Shown here one piece after another: positions 27,529 through 39,200 of a stretch of 64,000 bases of DNA; the first letter of the stretch is position 1, and each line of letters starts with the position of its first letter. The notes below the pieces were generated by a model, which saw nothing but the letters and a program-made list of their open reading frames with translations, ran no database searches and had not been told where the DNA came from. The position numbers and the translations under genes are program-made. Source of the DNA: Streptomyces sp. SN-593 (GTDB lineage: Bacteria; Actinomycetota; Actinomycetes; Streptomycetales; Streptomycetaceae); the NCBI RefSeq assembly GCF_016756395.1, contig NZ_AP018365.1, positions 8,745,501 through 8,809,500 of the forward strand, written 5' to 3'.

Positions 27529-30500
27529 TCAGCGGTCCCGGCGGGCCGCCGCCGCGCGCAGCCGCCGCTCCGCCCGGCCGCGGCCCCGCGCGCCCGCCGC
27601 CGGTGCCGGCGCGCCCGCCGGCTCCAACGCCTCGGCCAGCGCGCGCAGCGTGGGACGGCGGAACAGCTCCACCATCGGCACCTCGCGGCCCAGCCGGTCC
27701 TGGAGCAGCCCGTGCACCCGCGTGGCCTGGAGCGAGCCACCGCCCAGGTCGAAGAAGCTCGCGCCCCGCGTGATGCCCTCGGCGCCCAGCACCTCCGCCC
27801 ACACGGCGGCGATCACCGACTCCAGACCCTCGCGCGGCGCGCCGTCCGCGGCGCCCTCCCGGGCGCCGGACTTCGCCAGCCGCTCCCGGTCCACCTCGCC
27901 GGTGACCGGGTCCACCGGCAGCGGCCCGACGACCACCCGGCGCGGCGCGGGCAGGGTCCCGAACCGGTCCGGGCCCGCCTCGCCCAGCGCGGTCTCCTCC
28001 TCCGCGTGCACGGCCAGCTCCGTCAACGGCTGTGCGGGGCCCGCCAGGTGCGCGGCGATCCACGGCCGGCCCGGGTCCAGGCCCACCAGTTGGTGCGGCG
28101 CCCGCCGGCCGAGCGCCACCGCGAGCGAGGCCAGCGCCTCGTCCGGCGGCAGCACCCGGTACCCCCGCGCCCGGGTCAGGCTCTTCATCGGGTGGCCGGC
28201 GCTCATCCCGGTCTCGTCCCACATGCTCCACCCCAGGCTGTACGCGTCCAGGCCGCGGGCCCGCAGCCCCACCGCGAGCGCGTCCAGGTACGCCGAGGCG
28301 GCGGAGTAGCCCGCCACCGAGGCGCCGCCGAACAGGCCGTTCACCGAGGAGAACGCGACGAAGAGCAAGCCCTCCCGGTCCCCGAGCAGGTCGGCCAGCA
28401 CCCGCGCGCCGTCGGCCTTGGCGGCCAGCGCCGCGTCCAGGTCGGCGGGCGCGCAGGCGTCGAGCGGAACCTCGCGGTAGGCGCCCGCGAGGTGCAGCAC
28501 CCCGTCCAGTCGCGCCCCCCACCGCTCCTCGGCCTCCCGCACCGCCCGGCCCACGGCCGCGGCGTCCGCGACATCGGCGCGGACGTACTCCGCCGCCGGG
28601 ACGAGGGCGTCCGGCCGCGGCCCACGCCCCAGGCACAGCACCCCGGCGCCGTACACCTCGGTCAACTCCCGGGCCAGCAGCAGGCCGACGCCTCCGGCGC
28701 CGCCGGTGACCAGGTAGCGGCCGCCCGGGCGGAACGGCGGCCGGTCCGGGCCGGCCTCCCGCGCGGGCACCAGCCGCCGGGCCAGGCGCCGGCCTTCGCG
28801 GTGGGCCACCACGCGCTCGCGCGGCAGACGGTCCACCTCCGCGGCGAGCAGCGCCGCGACCTCGTCCGCGTCGCCGTCCGGGAGGTCCAGGTGCAGCACC
28901 CGTGCGCCGGGCAGCTCGTGGCCGAGGGTGGCCAGCACCCCGGCCAGCGCGGCCCGTTCCGGGTCCGGGACCTCGTGGGGGAGCGCGGCCACCGCGTCAC
29001 AGGTCACCACGTACACCGCGCCGGCCCGGCCGCACCGCCGGGGCAGCTCCAGCAGGCCGTACCCCTCCCGGCGGTCCTGCCGCGTGCCGGCGGCCGGCCG
29101 GCCGCCGAAGCAGCGCAGGTCCACCACGGCCGCGGGCCGGCAGCCCTCGGGCGGACCGGCGCCGGGCCCGTCCGCCACGACGACCTCCCGGCCGGCGGCG
29201 CGCAGCAGGACGGCGAGGCGCCCGGCGACGCCGCCGCCGTCCGGCAGCAGGAGCACCGGACCGGGCGGGGCCTGCTCGGGTGGGGCGCCCGGCTCGGGTG
29301 TGGCGGCCTGCTCGGGCGGGGACGGCGGCAGGGCGCGCGGCACCCACACCGGCCGGTGGAAGTGGTCGGGCAGGGTGGCCGTGTCCAGCGCGGTGAACGC
29401 ACCGGCCTCGAAGCGGGCCCGCAGCGCGGCCCGCTGGATCTTCCCGATCTCCGTCTTCGGGATCTCCGCCTGCTCCACCGGCAGCACGAACCGGGGGTTC
29501 ACGCCGATCCGGTCCAGCACCGCGTGCCGCACCCGGCGGGCGGTCTCCTCCGGCCCGTCCGCGCCGCGCGGGTGGAAGAACACCGCCAGTTCGTCGCCGC
29601 CCGCCCCGGGCGGCCGCACCGCCACCGCGGCGGTGAACGACGGCTCCACGCAGTCCAGTTCCTCCACCGCCGACTCGATCTCATGGCTGTGGTGGTTGAC
29701 GCCGTTGAGGATCACCACGTCCTTGGCACGGCCGGTCAGAGTCAGCCGGCCGCCGGTCAGCGTGCCGAGGTCGCCGGTGTCGAACCAGCCGTCGCCCGTG
29801 AACGCCGCCGCGTTCTGCTCCGGGGCCGCGAGGTAGCCGGTCGTCACGGTGGCACCGCGCACCTGGAGCCGCCCGGTCGCGCCCTCGGCCAGCACGCGGG
29901 GGGCCTCCTGCGGACCGTCCACGATCCGTACCGCGCAGCCGGGCAGCGGCGCGCCGACCTCCGCGAAGGCGTCGTCGTCGGAGGTCGTCCCCAGCGTGAA
30001 CCGGTCGGAGTAGACCATCGCCGAGGAGGTCTCCGACATCCCCCACGCCGGGCGCATCGCGGTGCCGGGCAGCCCGAACGGCGCGAGCAGCCGCAGCCAG
30101 CGGCGGGCCACCCGCGGCACGATCGCCTCGCCCGCGTTCATCACGAACCGCAGCGGCGACAGGTCCCAGCCGGCGCCGCGCTCCGGCAGCTCCGCCGCGC
30201 GGTCGCCGACCAGCCCGAACGCGAAGTTCGGCGCCCACGTCATGGTCGCGCGGTGGCGGTGCGCCAGGTCCAGCCAGCGCAGCGGGTCGCGCAGCACCCA
30301 GCGGGCGGGGGCGTGCACCTGGCGGCAGCCGAGGTAGGTGTCCCGCAGGTGGAACATCACCACCCCGCCGACGTGGTCCAGCGGCAGCCAGTTCACCGAC
30401 ACGTCCTGCGGGCCGAGCCCGTTGAGGGCCGCGGTGCCCGCGCTGCGGGCGAGCACGTTGCGGTGCCGCAGCACCACCGCCTTCGGCCGGCCGGTGCTGC

Positions 30501-33255
30501 CGGAGGTGAGCATCAGCAGCACCGGGTCGTCCGGGTCGGCCGGGCGGGGCGCCGCCGGCCCGGCGGCGCAGAGCGCGTCCGACCCGGCGGCGCGCAGGTC
30601 CGGCCAGCCCGCGGCGGCGGCCCGCAGCTCCGCCAGGCGCGCGTCCGCGGTCACCACGAGCGGGCGCTCCAGTGCGTCCCACGCCCCCCGCAGCCGGCCG
30701 CACGCCGCGTCGCCCGCGGCGTAGTCGGCGGGCACCGCCAGCGGCACCGCGACCTGGCCGCCGAGCACGCACGCCCACAGCACCGTCAGGAAGGCGACGT
30801 GGTCCTCCAGTTGCAGCAGCACCCGGTCGCCCGGCCCCAGGCCGAGGGCCCGCAGCCCGCCCAGCGCCCGCAGCGCCCGCTCCCGCAGCTCGCCGTAGGC
30901 CAGCCGGGTCGAGCCGCCGTCCTCGCGCAGCAGGACGAGGTCGCCGACGGCCGAGCCGGCCACGCGCTCCAGCGTCTCGACGAGCGTGCGGTCCACCGGG
31001 GGCACGGCCGGCCCGCCGTCGACCAGGGCCGGCGGCCCGTCCGCCGGAGCCGCGGCGGGGCCGGGGGCGCCGGCCGGCTGCCGGACGGCCGGGGCGGACG
31101 GCCGGGGGAGACGGGGGAGCGAGGCCGGCGCGGCCGGGGCCGGCAGCACCGCGACCCGGGCACCGGGCCGGTCGGCGCGCAGCCGCTTCTCCAGTCGGCC
31201 CGCCTCGATCGCGTCGGCGACCGGCAGTCGCAGCAGCGCGGGCACGTCCACCGCGCCGTCCGGTGTCAGCGGCAGCCGCGACACCGGCACCACCGACCCC
31301 GGCACCGGCAGGTGCGCGGCCAGGTCGGCGGTGTCCGCCGGCCCGTCCGGCACCACGTAGGCGAGCAGTTCCGCCCCGCCGTCCGCGCCCGCGCGCGGTA
31401 CGACCGCCACGTCCGCCAGGCCGGGCGCGGCGCGCAGCAACTCCTCCTCCACGGCGGCCGGCTGGACGCTCCGCCCGCCGATCTCCACGCGACCGGGCAC
31501 CACACCGTCGAAGCCCACCGCGTCCAGCACCCGCACGGCGCCGTCGGGCCCGAGCACGCCCCGCAGGCCGGTGTGCGCGCCGTCGGCCGTCCACACCTCT
31601 CCCGGCACACCCTCGGGCGGCACCAGCCCGCCCGCGTCGCGGACCAGCAGCCCGCCGCGCGCCATCGCCTCCGCCAGCTCCCGCTCCCGCGGCGCCGGGC
31701 GCAGCGGCAGCCGGCCGACCGGCGCGTCCGGGTCGAGGACGGCGGAGTCCAGCAACCGGCGGTAGTGGGCGGCGATCCGCTCGGCGGTCGCCAGGTCGAA
31801 CAGGTCCGTGTCGAACACGAGGGAGCCGTGCAGGTGCTCGGGGTGCTCCCACACGTGCAGTTCGAGGTCGAAGCGGGTGGACTCCTCCTCGTCGTCCACG
31901 CGCTCCACGTCCAGACCGCCCAACCGGAGCCGCTGGTCGGCGAAGTTCTGCAGCGCGAACAGCACCTGGAACAGCGGGTTGCCGCCGGCGCCGTCGTGGG
32001 AGGCGCCCGACCGGCCGCCGCCGGCGTCCTGGCCGGCGCCGAGCGCGTGCACCAGACCGTCCACCGGCGTGTCCTGGTGGGCCTGCACGTCGAGCGAGGC
32101 CGCCCGGACCGCCGCCAGCAGCGCGGTGAACGGCTGGTCGGGATCGACGTCCACGCGGACCGGCAGGGTGTTGACGAACAGGCCCATCAGCGGCGCCAGT
32201 TGCTCGTTGTCCCGGTTGGCGAGCAGGGTGCCGACCACGATGCGTGAGCCGGCCCCGTAGCGGTGCAGCAGCGCGTTCCAGCCGGCGAGCAGCGCCATGT
32301 GCAAGGTGGCGCCGTGCCGGCGGGCGAGCGCGCGTATCCCGCGCGCGGTGCCGGCCGGCAGGTCGAAGTCCACGCGGGCACCGCGGAAGGTCGGCTCCGC
32401 CGGCCGCGGCCGGTCGGTGGGCAGGGCGATCCTCGGCGGCAGGCCGGCCAGCACCTCGCGCCAGTGGTCGTAGCGGTCGGCCAGCGCCTCCGGTGTGAGG
32501 GTGTCCCGCTGCCACTCGGCGTAGTCGGCGTACTGGATGGGCAGGTCCGGCAGTCCGTCCGGCCGACCCTCGGCGTCGGCGCGGTAGAACGCGTCGAGTT
32601 CGGTCACCAGCAGTCCGAGCGACCAGCCGTCGGTGGCGATGTGGTGCACGCAGAACACCAGCAGGTGGTCGTCCGCGGCCAGCCGGACCAGCCGTGCCCG
32701 CAGCGGTGGCCGGCCGGTCAGGTCGAACGGCGCGCGCACCGTCTCGCGCACGCTCGCCCGCACCCGCGGATCGTCCGTCGCCGGCTCGGCGGGAGCCGGG
32801 CCGCCGAGGTCGCGGACCTCCAGACGGACGTCCGCGCGCTCGTGCACGAACTGGCGCAGCGCGCCGTCGGTTCCGGCGGCGTACGTGGTCCGCAGGATCT
32901 CGTGGCGCTCCACCACGCGCCGCAGCGCGCGGTCCAGCCGCGCCGCGTCGAGCGCACCGCGCAGCCGCAGGACCAGCGGCACGTTGTAGGTGGGGTTGCC
33001 CGGGTCGAGCCGGTGGAAGAACCACATGCGCTCCTGGTCGTAGGAGGCGGGGAACTCCAGCGGCGCCGTCGGCACCGGGTCGGCGGGTGCGGCGGGTGCG
33101 GCAGGCGGTGCGGACTGGGACGGCGCCGGGGACACGGCGGGCCCGGCGGACGGTGCTTGCCGGCCGGGTGAGGCGGGTGAGGCGGGGGACGGGGACGCGG
33201 CGGTGGGGTCCGGAGTGGCGGACGCTGCGGGTTCCAGGGACATGCGGGCTCTCAC
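27529..33255 (-). CDS. Hybrid synthetase: C - remnant A C-subdomain - acyl-AMP ligase - KR - ACP
   Basis: About 1908 residues. GTG 33255 overlaps the upstream stop (GTGA); ATG 33243 with AGGAG is an alternative. A condensation domain (about 65-490, HHIATDGWS) is followed by a stretch (about 555-665) that looks like only the C-terminal subdomain of an A domain. It has VEIGGRSVQP, but the A10 lysine is lost (LPLTPDGAVDV instead of GKVDR). A class I adenylate-forming domain follows (about 775-1270, LMLTSGSTGRPKAVVLRH, NWLPLDHVGG), resembling acyl-CoA-ligase or loading domains more than amino-acid A domains. A KR/SDR domain (about 1500-1700) has YLVTGGAGGVG and FSSVNG with GYSAAS, where the usual Asn is Ser. 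The carrier serine is Ser1841. No thioesterase is present. It is probably the last protein of the line by gene order. Substrate and release are unclear. C-A-KR-T resembles keto-acid modules, but the KR could also act on the preceding PKS product. Confidence 0.85.
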   Translation of the reverse strand: MRARMSLEPAASATPDPTAASPSPASPASPGRQAPSAGPAVSPAPSQSAPPAAPAAPADPVPTAPLEFPASYDQERMWFFHRLDPGNPTYNVPLVLRLRGALDAARLDRALRRVVERHEILRTTYAAGTDGALRQFVHERADVRLEVRDLGGPAPAEPATDDPRVRASVRETVRAPFDLTGRPPLRARLVRLAADDHLLVFCVHHIATDGWSLGLLVTELDAFYRADAEGRPDGLPDLPIQYADYAEWQRDTLTPEALADRYDHWREVLAGLPPRIALPTDRPRPAEPTFRGARVDFDLPAGTARGIRALARRHGATLHMALLAGWNALLHRYGAGSRIVVGTLLANRDNEQLAPLMGLFVNTLPVRVDVDPDQPFTALLAAVRAASLDVQAHQDTPVDGLVHALGAGQDAGGGRSGASHDGAGGNPLFQVLFALQNFADQRLRLGGLDVERVDDEEESTRFDLELHVWEHPEHLHGSLVFDTDLFDLATAERIAAHYRRLLDSAVLDPDAPVGRLPLRPAPRERELAEAMARGGLLVRDAGGLVPPEGVPGEVWTADGAHTGLRGVLGPDGAVRVLDAVGFDGVVPGRVEIGGRSVQPAAVEEELLRAAPGLADVAVVPRAGADGGAELLAYVVPDGPADTADLAAHLPVPGSVVPVSRLPLTPDGAVDVPALLRLPVADAIEAGRLEKRLRADRPGARVAVLPAPAAPASLPRLPRPSAPAVRQPAGAPGPAAAPADGPPALVDGGPAVPPVDRTLVETLERVAGSAVGDLVLLREDGGSTRLAYGELRERALRALGGLRALGLGPGDRVLLQLEDHVAFLTVLWACVLGGQVAVPLAVPADYAAGDAACGRLRGAWDALERPLVVTADARLAELRAAAAGWPDLRAAGSDALCAAGPAAPRPADPDDPVLLMLTSGSTGRPKAVVLRHRNVLARSAGTAALNGLGPQDVSVNWLPLDHVGGVVMFHLRDTYLGCRQVHAPARWVLRDPLRWLDLAHRHRATMTWAPNFAFGLVGDRAAELPERGAGWDLSPLRFVMNAGEAIVPRVARRWLRLLAPFGLPGTAMRPAWGMSETSSAMVYSDRFTLGTTSDDDAFAEVGAPLPGCAVRIVDGPQEAPRVLAEGATGRLQVRGATVTTGYLAAPEQNAAAFTGDGWFDTGDLGTLTGGRLTLTGRAKDVVILNGVNHHSHEIESAVEELDCVEPSFTAAVAVRPPGAGGDELAVFFHPRGADGPEETARRVRHAVLDRIGVNPRFVLPVEQAEIPKTEIGKIQRAALRARFEAGAFTALDTATLPDHFHRPVWVPRALPPSPPEQAATPEPGAPPEQAPPGPVLLLPDGGGVAGRLAVLLRAAGREVVVADGPGAGPPEGCRPAAVVDLRCFGGRPAAGTRQDRREGYGLLELPRRCGRAGAVYVVTCDAVAALPHEVPDPERAALAGVLATLGHELPGARVLHLDLPDGDADEVAALLAAEVDRLPRERVVAHREGRRLARRLVPAREAGPDRPPFRPGGRYLVTGGAGGVGLLLARELTEVYGAGVLCLGRGPRPDALVPAAEYVRADVADAAAVGRAVREAEERWGARLDGVLHLAGAYREVPLDACAPADLDAALAAKADGARVLADLLGDREGLLFVAFSSVNGLFGGASVAGYSAASAYLDALAVGLRARGLDAYSLGWSMWDETGMSAGHPMKSLTRARGYRVLPPDEALASLAVALGRRAPHQLVGLDPGRPWIAAHLAGPAQPLTELAVHAEEETALGEAGPDRFGTLPAPRRVVVGPLPVDPVTGEVDRERLAKSGAREGAADGAPREGLESVIAAVWAEVLGAEGITRGASFFDLGGGSLQATRVHGLLQDRLGREVPMVELFRRPTLRALAEALEPAGAPAPAAGARGRGRAERRLRAAAARRDR

Positions 33256-36200
33256 TCCTGCGCGGTGGCGGTCTTGGCCCGGCGCGGGCTCGGGGCGATG
33301 GCGGCGGGCGCGGGGCCCGCCGCGCGGGAACGCTCGATCAGCGCGGCGAGGACCGCGACGGTGGGCTCGCCCGCGTCGAAGAACGACCGGACGGACAGGG
33401 CCACGTCCAACTCCTCCCGCAGCCTGGTGACCAACTGCATGGCCAGCAGCGACTCGCCGCCCAGGTCGAAGAAGTCGTCATGCGCGCCCACCCGGTCGAT
33501 GCCGAGCACCGCCGCCCAGGCGCGGGCGACCGTCCGCTCCAGGTCGTCGCGCGGTTCGACGTACGGCGTGTCCAGCGGCGGGCGGGCGTTGAACGCCGAG
33601 CCGCCGCCGTACAGCCCGCCCGCCGCGGGCGTCCGCGCGGCCGGCGCGTCGGCGGCAGCGGGCCCGGCGGGCGACGGCTCCGCGGCCTCCATCAGCCGCA
33701 GCACCACCGGGTCCGGCGTGTCCAGGACCGTGCCGAGCGCGGCGCTCAGGGCGCGCGCGGCTTCGGGCGCGATCACCTCGACGGTGCCGCCGGCCTCCTC
33801 CAGCCGGCGGATCCGCCCGGCGCGCTGCGCCGCCTCGTCCGGCAGCGGGCTGCGCGCGGTCAGCAGCGCGTGGTCGGCCTCCTCCAGCCGGCCGGCGTCG
33901 CGCGGGAAGACCTGCACCTCGTCGAAGCCGCGCTCGCCGAGCACGCCGCGCCAGCCCTCCGGCGGCAGCAGCGGGGAGTGCTCGCGCAGGTCGTCGCGGA
34001 AGTACCACCATCCGGCGAACAGCCCCGCCGTCAGCATCGACGGGCGCCGCTGCCGGGTGGCCTCCAGCAGGAACAGCCGCCCGCCGTCGGCGAGCAGCGA
34101 CCGCACGTTGCCCAGCGTGTCGCGCAGGTCCGGCGTGGCGTGCAGCACGTTGAAGGCGAGCACCACGTCGAAGCCGCCGGCGGGGAAGCCCTGCGGGGCC
34201 GGGTCGCCGGAGATGTCCAGCACCCCGAACCGCATGAAGTCCGCCTCCCGCTCGGCCGCCTCCCGCTGCCCGGCCAGCACGAAGGACCGGCCGAGGTCGG
34301 TGAAGTGGTACTCGACCCCCGGGATGCCCTTGAGCGCCTCGACCACGTCCCAGGTCAGGTAGCCGCGGCCGGCGCCGACCTCCAGCACCCGCAGCCGCCC
34401 GCCGCGCGCCTGCCGGGCGAGCCGGGCGACCGCCTGCGCCACCAGGCGGGTGTGGACGGCGACGTCGCTGCTGCCGATGCGCTGGTCCACCACGTCCTGC
34501 GAGATGTCGCCCGCACCGTCGGGCAGCAGCACCTGGTGCCCCTCGACGGCGCCGGACAGCACCTCCGGGTAGCGCTCGGCACACCGCCGCAGCAGGTCCA
34601 ACTCGTCGATCCGGTCCGGGTACCGGGAGCGCACCAGGGCCTCCAGCTCCTCGATGCCGGGTTCCGCGCCGAGGTCGGCGGCGTCGCCCGGCCGGGTGCG
34701 GAAGGAGACCCGCCCGCCGTCCAGGGCGATGGAGCCGTCCTCGGCCAGCACCGCGAGCATCGCGTCGAGGAACGGCCGGTAGCCGGCCACGACGCGGACT
34801 GTCGCGGCGACCTCCTCGACGGTGGTCGTGGCGCCCCCGGCGGTGCGCACCCCCGCGCGGTGCAGGAACCGCATGATGTGGCGGGCACACAGCGCGTCCA
34901 TGACGCTCTGCAACTCGGCCGGCGGGTGCACGACCGCGATCCGGCCGCGCAGCAGCGTGTCGTCCTCGGCGAGCCGGGCGGCCTCGTCGGCGGGGTCCAC
35001 GTGCGCGACGGACGCGGCCGTCGCCTCCCCGCCGCCGCCGGCCACCAGCAGCCGGCTGCCGCGCGCGGCCAGTTCCAGGGCCCGGTCGAACGCCGGCTCG
35101 CGCAGCCCGTCGGGCACCAGGTAGGTGCCGGCCTGCGGGGACCGCCGGGGCGGGTCCATCCAGAACCGGCGCCGCTGGAAGGCGTACCCGGGCAGCGGCA
35201 GCCGGCGCGGCGGCCGGTCGCCGTAGGGGGCGTGCCGGTCGATGGTGCCGCCGGCCGCCCACACCGCGCCGAGCGCGGTGGTCAGTGCCTCGGTGTCGCC
35301 GTAGCCGTCCCGGGGGTGCCGCATGGCGGAGACCGCGACGGCACTCCCGCCGAGCTGGAGCCCGGCCAGCCGGGTCAGGCCGCGGCTCGGCCCGACCTCC
35401 ACGAGCACCGGTCCGCGCTCGCCGTGCACGGCCGCCAGGCCCTCGGCGAAGCGGACGGTGTGCCGGGTGTGCCGCAGCCAGTACCGCGGGTCCGTCGCCT
35501 CCTCGGCGGTGAGCGGCGCGGCGGTGACGTTGGAGATGATCGGGACGGCCGGGGCGTGCAGCGCGACCCGCGCCAGCGCCTCGGCGTACCGCGGGAGGAC
35601 CGGCTCCAGCAGCGCGGAGTGCACGGCGGTCGCCAGCCGCAGCCGTGAGTGGTCCACGCCCTCCTCGGCCAGCCGCCGCTCCAGTTCCTCGACCTCGGCC
35701 ACCGGGCCGGACACCGAGCAGTGCAGGGGGCCGTTGACGGCCGCGACGCCGAGCCCGCCGGTCAGCCGGGCCCGCACCTGCTCCTCGCCGAGCAGCACGC
35801 TCAGCGTGGCGCCGCCCGCCTCCGTCATCAGCCGCTCGCGCTCGGCGACCAGCGGCAGCGCGTCCTCCAGCGACATCACCCCGGCCACGCAGGCCGCGGT
35901 GTACTCGCCGAGGCTGTGCCCGAGCAGCGCGACCGGGCGCACCCCGTACGCCTCCAACTGGCGGGCCACCGCGTAGCCGGTCGCGACCACGCCCGGGAAC
36001 CCGGCGCCGTCGCGGGCGAGTTCGGCCCGCAGATCCCGGCCCAGCGTGGCCATCACGGCCGCCGCCCGGTCCATCTCGGCGCGGAACACCGGCTCGTGGT
36101 CGTGGAGTCCGGTGCCCATGCCGGCGAACTGCGTGCCGCCGCCGGGGAAGAGCAGCGCCACCGCACGCGCGGCCGTCGCCCGGCCGGTGCTGCCCGCGCC

Positions 36201-39200
36201 CCGCCGCAGCGCCCGCACCGCCGAGGGGAGGTCGGCCGCGGTGACGGCGAGGCGGTGCTCGAACTCCTCGCGGCCCGAGCGCAACGTCTGGGCCACGTCG
36301 GACAGTTCGAGAACGGTCCGGCCCTCGATCCCGTCGGCGAGCAAGGCCGCGGTGTCCGCGAGGGCCTGCGGCGACTTCGCCGACACCGTCAGCAGGTGGT
36401 GGGGGCGCGGGTCGGGCTCCGGCGCCGTGAGGAGCGGCGCCTCCTGGAGGACGACGTGGGCGTTGGTGCCCCCGATGCCGAAGGCGCTGACGCCGGCCCG
36501 GCGCGGCGCGCCCGCGGTGCGCTTCCACCCGGTCGGCTCCGTCACCACCCGGAACGGGCTTCCCTCCAGCGGGATCAGCGGGTTGGGGCGTTCGAAGTGC
36601 AGGCTGGGAGGCAGCTCTTCGTGCTCCAGCGCCAGCACCGTCTTGATCACCCCGGCGATGCCCGCGGCCGCGTCCAGGTGCCCGACGTTGGTCTTCACCG
36701 AGCCGAGCGCGCAGGAGCCGGGCCGCTGCCCGGTCTCCGGGTCGGCGGCGAACGCCTCCAGCAGAGCCTGGAGTTCGATGGGGTCGCCCACCGGGGTCCC
36801 GGTGCCGTGCGCCTCGACGTACCCGATGTCGGACGCGGCGACGCCCGCGGCGGCGTGCGCGGCGAGGATCACCTCGCGCTGTCCCGCCGCGCTGGGCGCG
36901 GAGAACCCCGCCTTGCGGTCGCCGTCGTTGTTCACCGCCGAGCCCTTGACGACCGCCCGGATCGGGTCGCCGTCGGCGAGCGCGTCGGCCAGCCGCTTCA
37001 GCACCACCACGCCGACCCCGTCGCCGGGGAACATGCCGTTCGCGCCCGCGTCGAAGGCGCGGCAGCGCGCGTCGGGCGACAGCGGGCCGTCGGGGATGTG
37101 GTGGTAGCCGGTGTGCGGGCGGGGGTTGAGCGAGGCGCCGCCGGCGAGCGCCACGTCGCAGGCGTGGTCCAGCAGGTCGCGGCAGGCCAGGTGGAGCGCG
37201 ACCAGGGAGGTCGAGCAGGCGGTCGCCACGGTGATGCCGGGGCCGGTCAGCCCCAGCTCGTAGCAGACCCGGGTGGCGAACGTGCTGGGCGAGTTGGCCG
37301 ACACCGCCGGCAGCAGCGCCATCGAGCGCGGCGCGTCCGCGATGTGCGGGTGCACCCGCTCCAGGAAGTAGCGGCTCTGGCTCGACCCCGCGTACACCCC
37401 GATCAGTCCGGGGTACTCGCGCGGCGCGCAACCGGCCTGCTGCAAGGCGTGGTAGGCGCACTCCAGGAACAACCGCTGCTGCGGGTCGAGGAGTTCGGCC
37501 TCGGAGGGCCGGTAGCCGAAGAAGTCCGCGTCGAACAGGTCGATGCCCTCGACCGCTGCCTCCTTGCGCACCAGGCTCGGATCGTCCAGCGCGCGCGGGT
37601 CGTTGCCCGCGGCCGTGAACTCCTCGGCGGTGAAGGACGTCACGGACTCGCGGCCCTGCGCGAGGCCGGACCAGAATTCCTCCAGCGTGGCGGCGCCGGG
37701 GAAGCGGCCGGCCATGCCGATGACGGCGATGTCGAGGTCGGGGTCGTAGTCGGGGCCGGGCTCGGGGGCGGCGGCGGATCTGCCGGCCGTGGTGGCGGCG
37801 GAGGTGTCGTGCATGTCCGGTGTCCCTTCGCGGTGCGGGCGCTCGTCGCGGCCCGCGCCGGTCGGCAGTGGTGGTGTCGCGCCCGGGGCCGCGGCGGCCA
37901 GCTCCTCGATGAGGGCGGCGAACCGGTCGGCAAGGCGCTGGGTGGTGGCGGCGGTGAACATGTCGGCCCGTGCGGTCACGGTCACGTACATGCCGCCGTC
38001 GCCGGGCGGCGACGGGGCGCCCTCGCCCGGCGTACCGGGCGTGCCCGGTGTGCCCGGCGCGCTCCTCCCGACCGGGTCGGCGCTGTCGGCGACGTCCAGG
38101 ACGAGGTCGAACCGCGACGTCCCCGGGTCCACCGGGTACTCCGCGCACCGCACGCCCGGCAGGTCCAGGCCGCCGAGCAGTTGGGAGCGGGAGGAGAACA
38201 TCACGTCGAACAGCCGAGGCGCGCCGCCGCCCCGGTCCGGCCGCGCGTCGGCCACCACCGTCTCGAACGGCACGTGCTGGTGCGCGTACGCCTGCGCGCA
38301 CAGCTCGCGCACCTGCCGCAGCAGCTCCCCGGGATCGGGTTCCGCGCCCGGACCGCCCACGTCCACCGGCAGCACCATCACGTTGCCGAAGTTGCCGACC
38401 AGCGGCTCGTACTCGGGCCGGGGACGGCGCACCACGGGCGTGCCGAACGGCACCCGCCCGTACGACCCGCAGCGCCGCAGCAGCAACGCGGCGGCCGTGA
38501 GCAGCACCATGTACGGCGACGCGTGCGCGGCGCGCGCCAGCTCCCGGACGCGCGCGGCCGTGCCGGGGGCGACCGCCGCCCTGCGCCGGACCCCGAGCCG
38601 GGGCGGCCGCGGCGGGCGCGGCTGGTCGGCGGGCAGCCGTACGGTCCCGGGCGGGCCGGCCAGCAGCCGCCGCCAGTAGGCGCGCGACTCCTCGAACGAC
38701 GGCCCGGCGAGCTCCTCGGCCTCCCAGCGCGCGAAGTCCGCGTACTGCCGGGCCGCGGGCGGGCCCTGCCCGTCGCCGCGGTAGGCGGCCGACGCCTCGC
38801 CGAGCAGCACCTGCCACGACAGGTCGTCGCAGGCGATGTGGTGGATCGTCAGGAACAGCAGGTGCCCGTGGTCCGACCGGCGCAGGAGCAGCAGCCGCAG
38901 CGGCAGGTCGCGCCCGAGGTCGAACGGCCGGTCCGACCACGCCCTGACCGTCCGCTCCACGCGCGACGGGTCGGCGTCCGGCGGCAGTTCGCGCCGCTCG
39001 AAGGACAGCACGGCGTCCGCGGGGGCGGCGACCTGCTCCGCCTCCTGCGGGGAGGCGCCGCGGTAGACCGTCCTGAGCACCTCGTGGCGCCGGGTCACCT
39101 CCTCGAACGCCTCCCGCAGCCGCCCGGCGTCCAGCGCGCCGTCCAGCCGCACCCCCACCGTGAGGTGGTAGGCCGGGTCGTCGGGCGCCAACTGGTGCAG

